NCBI GenBank assembly: GCA_000759655.1
Contig: KN173967.1
Coordinates: 4,795-12,588 of the forward strand
Length of the DNA: 7,794 nucleotides
Source: Acidicaldus organivorans
GTDB taxonomy: Bacteria > Pseudomonadota > Alphaproteobacteria > Acetobacterales > Acetobacteraceae
Direction: 5' to 3'
A program made the position numbers and the translations under genes. Position 1 is the first letter of the stretch; each line of letters begins with the position of its first letter. The notes below the pieces were generated by a model. That model did no database searches. It worked only from the letters and a program-made list of their open reading frames with translations, and was not told where the DNA came from. Shown one piece after another: positions 5,200 through 7,794 of this stretch.

Positions 5200-6546
5200 A
5201 TGCCCATCACCCCGGTCACCGTCCCCGGCGCCAAGAGCGTCCTCAACATCATCACCTTCAACACGGACGCCAATACGAGCTTCCAGAACGCGCTCCTGAG
5301 CAGCCTCCAGCAGGGGCTGATGAATACCGCCACGGCTTCGCCCTCGGCCGTGGTGACGGACCCCACCGCGCAGCCCTCGGCGCCCGCTGCTCTTGCCCCC
5401 AACGTCGTGGGCGTGGTCGATCGCGCCGCCGGGCCGGTCACCATGACCGGCAATCAGGAAACCAACCAGACCATCCTCGCCGGGGGCGGTAATCTCACCT
5501 TCAATGCGGTGGCCGGCGAATCGGGGACGCTCGCCGCGGCGAGCGGCAATGTCTATTTCTCGGCACCGCCGTCCGGGGCGGGGCAGTGGACGCTCCTCTT
5601 CGACGACACGGCCCCCGGCGCATCCAACACGGTGGTGGCGGGAAGCGCCAATACCCTGATCCAGGATACGGGGGGCGAGGCCAACCATATCCTGCTCGGC
5701 AGCGGGGCGGCAACCGTTGGCGCCTTTGGCACGGACACCATCATTGGCGGTACCGGACAGGCCACCGTCTTCCTCAACGGTGGGGGAAGCGCCCTGGTGG
5801 GGGCTTCGGGTCCGCTCGAGGTGGTGGCCAATCAGGGGGGCAATACCGTGACCACCGGCTCCGGACCGGCCACCGTCTTCGCCAATGCCGGCGGCAATAC
5901 GGTGATCGGCGGCGCCGGCCCGGTCATCTACGTCGCCCAGCCCTCGACCGCGGGCTCGCTGTTCAACGCCGGCGCGGGCGATACGACGGTCTTCGCCCTC
6001 ACCGGGAGCTCCGGCACCTACCAGACCGGCGCCGGCCACTTCACCTTCGTCGCCACCGACAGCTCCGCCTCGACCATCACCGGCGCGGCGGGGGCGGCAA
6101 CCGCCACCGTCTTTGGCGATGCGGGGAGCGACGTCACGTTCAACGGCAACGCGATCGGCAACATCCTCGTCGCCTCCGGGGCCAACACCACCCTCAATGC
6201 CGCAGGCTCGTCCGGTGGCAACATCTTCTTCAATTCGGTCGGGGCGGGGAACTCCGCCACCCTGATCGGCGGCTCCTACTACAACTTCTTCGTCGCCGGG
6301 CAGGACAACGCCACCATGGTGGGCGGGGCGGGGCACAATTTCTTCCAGTTCGTCGCGGGACATGACGGCGGCACCAATCTCGTCTCCGGCTGGAACGCCA
6401 ACGACCAGATCGACCTCTTTGGCTACAAAGCGAGCCAGGTCTCGGAAAGCACGGTCAACGGCTCGACAGTCATCACCCTCTCCGATGGCACCAAGATCAC
6501 CGTCCAGAGCGCCACCGTCCCCGCAAGCCAGATCCATATTGGCTGA
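5200..6546 (+). CDS. Secreted-type beta-strand-repeat (RTX-like) protein, paralog 3 of 3
   Basis: This intact 448-aa paralog is closest to paralog 2. It has no Cys, one Arg and three Lys, and no Sec signal or membrane helix. Regions: FQNALLSSLQQGL (28-40), the only helix-like segment; LTFNAVAGESGTL (99-111); Gly/Asn-rich short repeats through about 350, including the segment around 204-247 (GPLEVVANQ, IYVAQPS) shared with paralog 2 but missing in paralog 1; GGSYYNFF (357-364); NFFQF (380-384); GWNANDQIDLFGY (397-409); and C-terminal VITLSDGTKITVQ (424-436). The last parts resemble the end of type I secreted RTX proteins, though canonical GGxGxDxUx calcium repeats are scarce. The start is chosen by alignment with paralog 2, since the ribosome site is weak. 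It converges with trmJ 64 nt downstream. Inferred to be an exported surface or matrix protein; the precise role is unknown. Confidence 0.82.
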   Translation: MPITPVTVPGAKSVLNIITFNTDANTSFQNALLSSLQQGLMNTATASPSAVVTDPTAQPSAPAALAPNVVGVVDRAAGPVTMTGNQETNQTILAGGGNLTFNAVAGESGTLAAASGNVYFSAPPSGAGQWTLLFDDTAPGASNTVVAGSANTLIQDTGGEANHILLGSGAATVGAFGTDTIIGGTGQATVFLNGGGSALVGASGPLEVVANQGGNTVTTGSGPATVFANAGGNTVIGGAGPVIYVAQPSTAGSLFNAGAGDTTVFALTGSSGTYQTGAGHFTFVATDSSASTITGAAGAATATVFGDAGSDVTFNGNAIGNILVASGANTTLNAAGSSGGNIFFNSVGAGNSATLIGGSYYNFFVAGQDNATMVGGAGHNFFQFVAGHDGGTNLVSGWNANDQIDLFGYKASQVSESTVNGSTVITLSDGTKITVQSATVPASQIHIG

Positions 6547-6616
6547 GCGGCGGCACCCCTCTCCAGTGCCACCGTCTTCTCCAGCTCCCGTCTCCAGCGC
6601 CCCCCGCCGCTCAGCC
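6541..6616. terminator. 13-bp perfect inverted repeat spanning both convergent stop codons
   Basis: GGCTGAGCGGCGG (6541-6553) and its exact complement CCGCCGCTCAGCC (6604-6616) enclose the 50-bp gap between paralog 3 and trmJ. Each arm contains the final Gly codon and TGA of one gene. Position and symmetry suit a shared bidirectional 3' end structure. No T run follows either arm and the loop is long, so it is not a standard intrinsic terminator. Confidence 0.45.
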
Positions 6617-7402
6617 CTCCTTCTTCCGCCGCGGCCCTGCCTCGAGCTCGGTCACGATCCCATGCAGGGTGCGGAGCTCCTGTAGCGTTACCGCACTGCG
6701 GGTGAAGAAATGGCGGAGATTGCGGATCATCCCCGGCCGCTTCTCCGGCGTCCGCCAGAACCCCACCCGGTCGAGGGCAGCGATCAGGTGGGTGAGGAAA
6801 TTCTCGATCTCGCCCTTGGTGGCAGGCCGCGTCTCGTGCGTAACCAGCCGCCGCGGCCTCTCCTCCGCCGCCATCCCCTCCCGCGCCTGCCACCACTCAT
6901 AGGCGAAGACCATCACCGCCTGGGCGAGGTTGAGCGAGGGAAAATCGGGATTGACCGGATAGCGGATCAACGCATCCGCCCGCGCCACCTCCTCCGCGGT
7001 GAGCCCCGCCCGCTCCGGCCCGAACAGCACCGCGACCCGCGCCCCGCCCGCTCCGGCCACGACCGCCTCCGCCGCCGCGCCGCGCGCGGTGAGCACCGGC
7101 ATGATGACGTGCCGCGGCCGGGGGCAGGTGGCGAAGACGCGGGTGCAATCGGCGATCGCCTGGTCGAGGTCGGGGAAGAGTTGCGCCTCCTCGAGGATGC
7201 GGTCGGCGCCGGAGGCGGTGCGGAAGGCGCGCTCCTGCGGCCAGCCATCGCGCGGGGCGACCAGGCGGAGATGGAAGAGCCCGCCATTGGCCATCGCCCG
7301 CGCCGCCGCCCCGATATTCTCGGCCAGCTGCGGGCGGACCAGCACCACGATCGGCGAGGGATCGCGGGGGGCAAGCGGAGCGCCGCCGTCGCGGCCGGTC
7401 AT
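6611..7402 (-). CDS. trmJ: tRNA (cytidine/uridine-2'-O-)-methyltransferase TrmJ
   Basis: This 263-aa protein is in the SpoU/TrmH (SPOUT) family and uses S-adenosylmethionine to methylate the 2'-OH of nucleotide 32 in the tRNA anticodon loop. All three family motifs are present: motif 1 LVRPQLAENIGAAARAMAN (21-39), with the conserved Asn, Gly and Arg; motif 2 VAVLFGPERAGLT (123-135); motif 3 YPVNPDFPSLNLAQAV (148-163), the SAM-binding trefoil knot. The C-terminal helical extension (about 190-263, with EIENFL and RNLRHFF) is typical of TrmJ and separates it from shorter SpoU enzymes. ATG 7402 is chosen because it places the start just after the cysS stop, with AGGGGGG 4 nt upstream. An in-frame extension further upstream would run antiparallel-in-frame through cysS coding sequence and is not credible. 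It is probably cotranscribed with cysS. Confidence 0.93.
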   Translation of the reverse strand: MTGRDGGAPLAPRDPSPIVVLVRPQLAENIGAAARAMANGGLFHLRLVAPRDGWPQERAFRTASGADRILEEAQLFPDLDQAIADCTRVFATCPRPRHVIMPVLTARGAAAEAVVAGAGGARVAVLFGPERAGLTAEEVARADALIRYPVNPDFPSLNLAQAVMVFAYEWWQAREGMAAEERPRRLVTHETRPATKGEIENFLTHLIAALDRVGFWRTPEKRPGMIRNLRHFFTRSAVTLQELRTLHGIVTELEAGPRRKKEG

Positions 7403-7406
7403 CGTT

Positions 7407-7413
7407 CCCCCCT
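7407..7413 (-). promoter_or_regulatory. Ribosome binding site of trmJ overlapping the cysS stop
   Basis: On the minus strand TGAGGGGGGAACGATG joins the cysS stop TGA, an AGGGGGG Shine-Dalgarno-like run and the trmJ ATG 4 nt later. This arrangement supports translational coupling of the two genes. Confidence 0.55.
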
Positions 7414-7794
7414 CAGGCGCGCCGCCAGGTGGTCCCGGCGGGGGTGTCCTCGAGCACGATGCCGCGGGCGAGCAGCCCGGCGCGGATCGCATCGGCGCGG
7501 GCGAAATCGCGCGCCCGCCGCGCCGCCGCCCGCTCGGCGATGAGCGCCTCGACCTCCGCATCCGCCGGCGCGGCGAACCAGGCGGCGGGATCGGCGCCGA
7601 GCAGGCCGAGCAGCGCCCCCCCCGCGGCGAGCGCCTCGGCCGCGGCGCGGTCCCCCCCCATCGCGGCGTCGGCGAGTTCGTGCAGCGCGGCGAGCGCCCG
7701 CGGCGTGTTGAGATCATCGCACAGGGCCGCCAGCACCGGCTCGGGCGGGGCGGGGGCCGGGGGGAGGCTGGGATGGCGGGCAAGCGCCCGGTAG
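7413..7794 (-). CDS. cysS: Cysteinyl-tRNA synthetase, C-terminal part (5' end outside window)
   Basis: Reading from the right edge on the minus strand, 126 residues are visible, ending at TGA 7415-7413. The sequence begins [12 protein letters not shown] and soon shows [18 protein letters not shown], the hallmark of the helical DALR anticodon-binding domain of class I CysRS. The end carries [17 protein letters not shown] and [16 protein letters not shown], the canonical CysRS C-terminus. The enzyme charges tRNA-Cys. The catalytic Rossmann fold with HIGH and KMSKS and the zinc site would lie beyond the window. Two runs of eight Gs in the coding strand (C runs at 7616-7623 and 7652-7659) keep the frame intact. 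It lies upstream of trmJ with a 10-bp gap, indicating an operon. Confidence 0.95.
   Translation of the reverse strand, partial: YRALARHPSLPPAPAPPEPVLAALCDDLNTPRALAALHELADAAMGGDRAAAEALAAGGALLGLLGADPAAWFAAPADAEVEALIAERAAARRARDFARADAIRAGLLARGIVLEDTPAGTTWRRA

Noticed and set aside
5155..6537. Long minus-strand open frame (460 codons) opposite paralog 3
   Set aside because: It mirrors the plus-strand gene: Gly/Asp/Val-rich low-complexity translation arising from the codon bias of paralog 3. It has no motif of its own, and the plus frame has clear paralogs.
1773..6546. CRISPR or DNA-level satellite array suggested by the repetitive look of the region
   Set aside because: The repetition is at protein level (short Gly/Asn strands). 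No constant-length DNA repeat with unique spacers is present.
6710..7543. Plus-strand open frame antisense to trmJ/cysS
   Set aside because: His/Arg/Asp-rich shadow of two well-identified minus-strand genes.
6611..7783. trmJ frame extended upstream to a start near 7783 (390 codons)
   Set aside because: The extra N-terminus ([10 protein letters not shown]...) is cysS read in another frame. The true start at 7402 follows the cysS stop with a ribosome site.

Overview
The window is GC-rich bacterial DNA. The coding regions read as a high-GC alphaproteobacterium, most likely Rhodospirillales/Acetobacteraceae. This rests on a ScfR/DUF2083-type fatty-acyl regulator, a cysS-trmJ gene pair and a tRNA-Ala with encoded CCA. 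The family-level placement is inference; no rRNA or other decisive marker is present.

Layout, left to right. (1) Positions 1-1056 (+) hold the 3' part of a short-chain acyl-CoA regulator (IrrE-like plus ScfR/DUF2083 domains; the N-terminal helix-turn-helix lies outside the window). (2) Positions 1057-1450 are non-coding, with several short direct and inverted repeats. (3) Positions 1451-1526 (-) are a complete tRNA-Ala(CGC) with its own promoter. (4) Positions 1640-6546 (+) are a tandem array of three paralogous genes for secreted-looking, glycine/asparagine/threonine-rich beta-strand-repeat proteins (432, about 462 and 448 aa). They share an N-terminal FQNAL block, a repetitive middle, a strongly conserved GGSYY...NFFQF...GWN.NDQIDL.GY block and a short RTX-like C-terminal tail. 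Each gene has its own long AT-rich upstream region, and these regions resemble each other around a TTGAC/TTGCAT element. (5) Positions 6611-7794 (-) are trmJ (tRNA 2'-O-methyltransferase) preceded by the 3' end of cysS, in one operon converging on the third paralog.

The most notable region is the paralog array. None of the three has a Sec signal peptide. All lack cysteine in their proper frame and are almost free of arginine and lysine, and their C-termini resemble those of type I secreted RTX proteins, so export by a type I system encoded elsewhere is the working hypothesis. The middle gene is broken by one extra G in a run of nine Gs. The break removes exactly the conserved C-terminal block and putative secretion signal. 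It could be a phase-variation switch, a fixed frameshift or a sequencing error. The flanking genes (regulator, tRNA, trmJ, cysS) are ordinary housekeeping or metabolic genes, so the array looks like an accessory cassette between a tRNA gene and a conserved operon.
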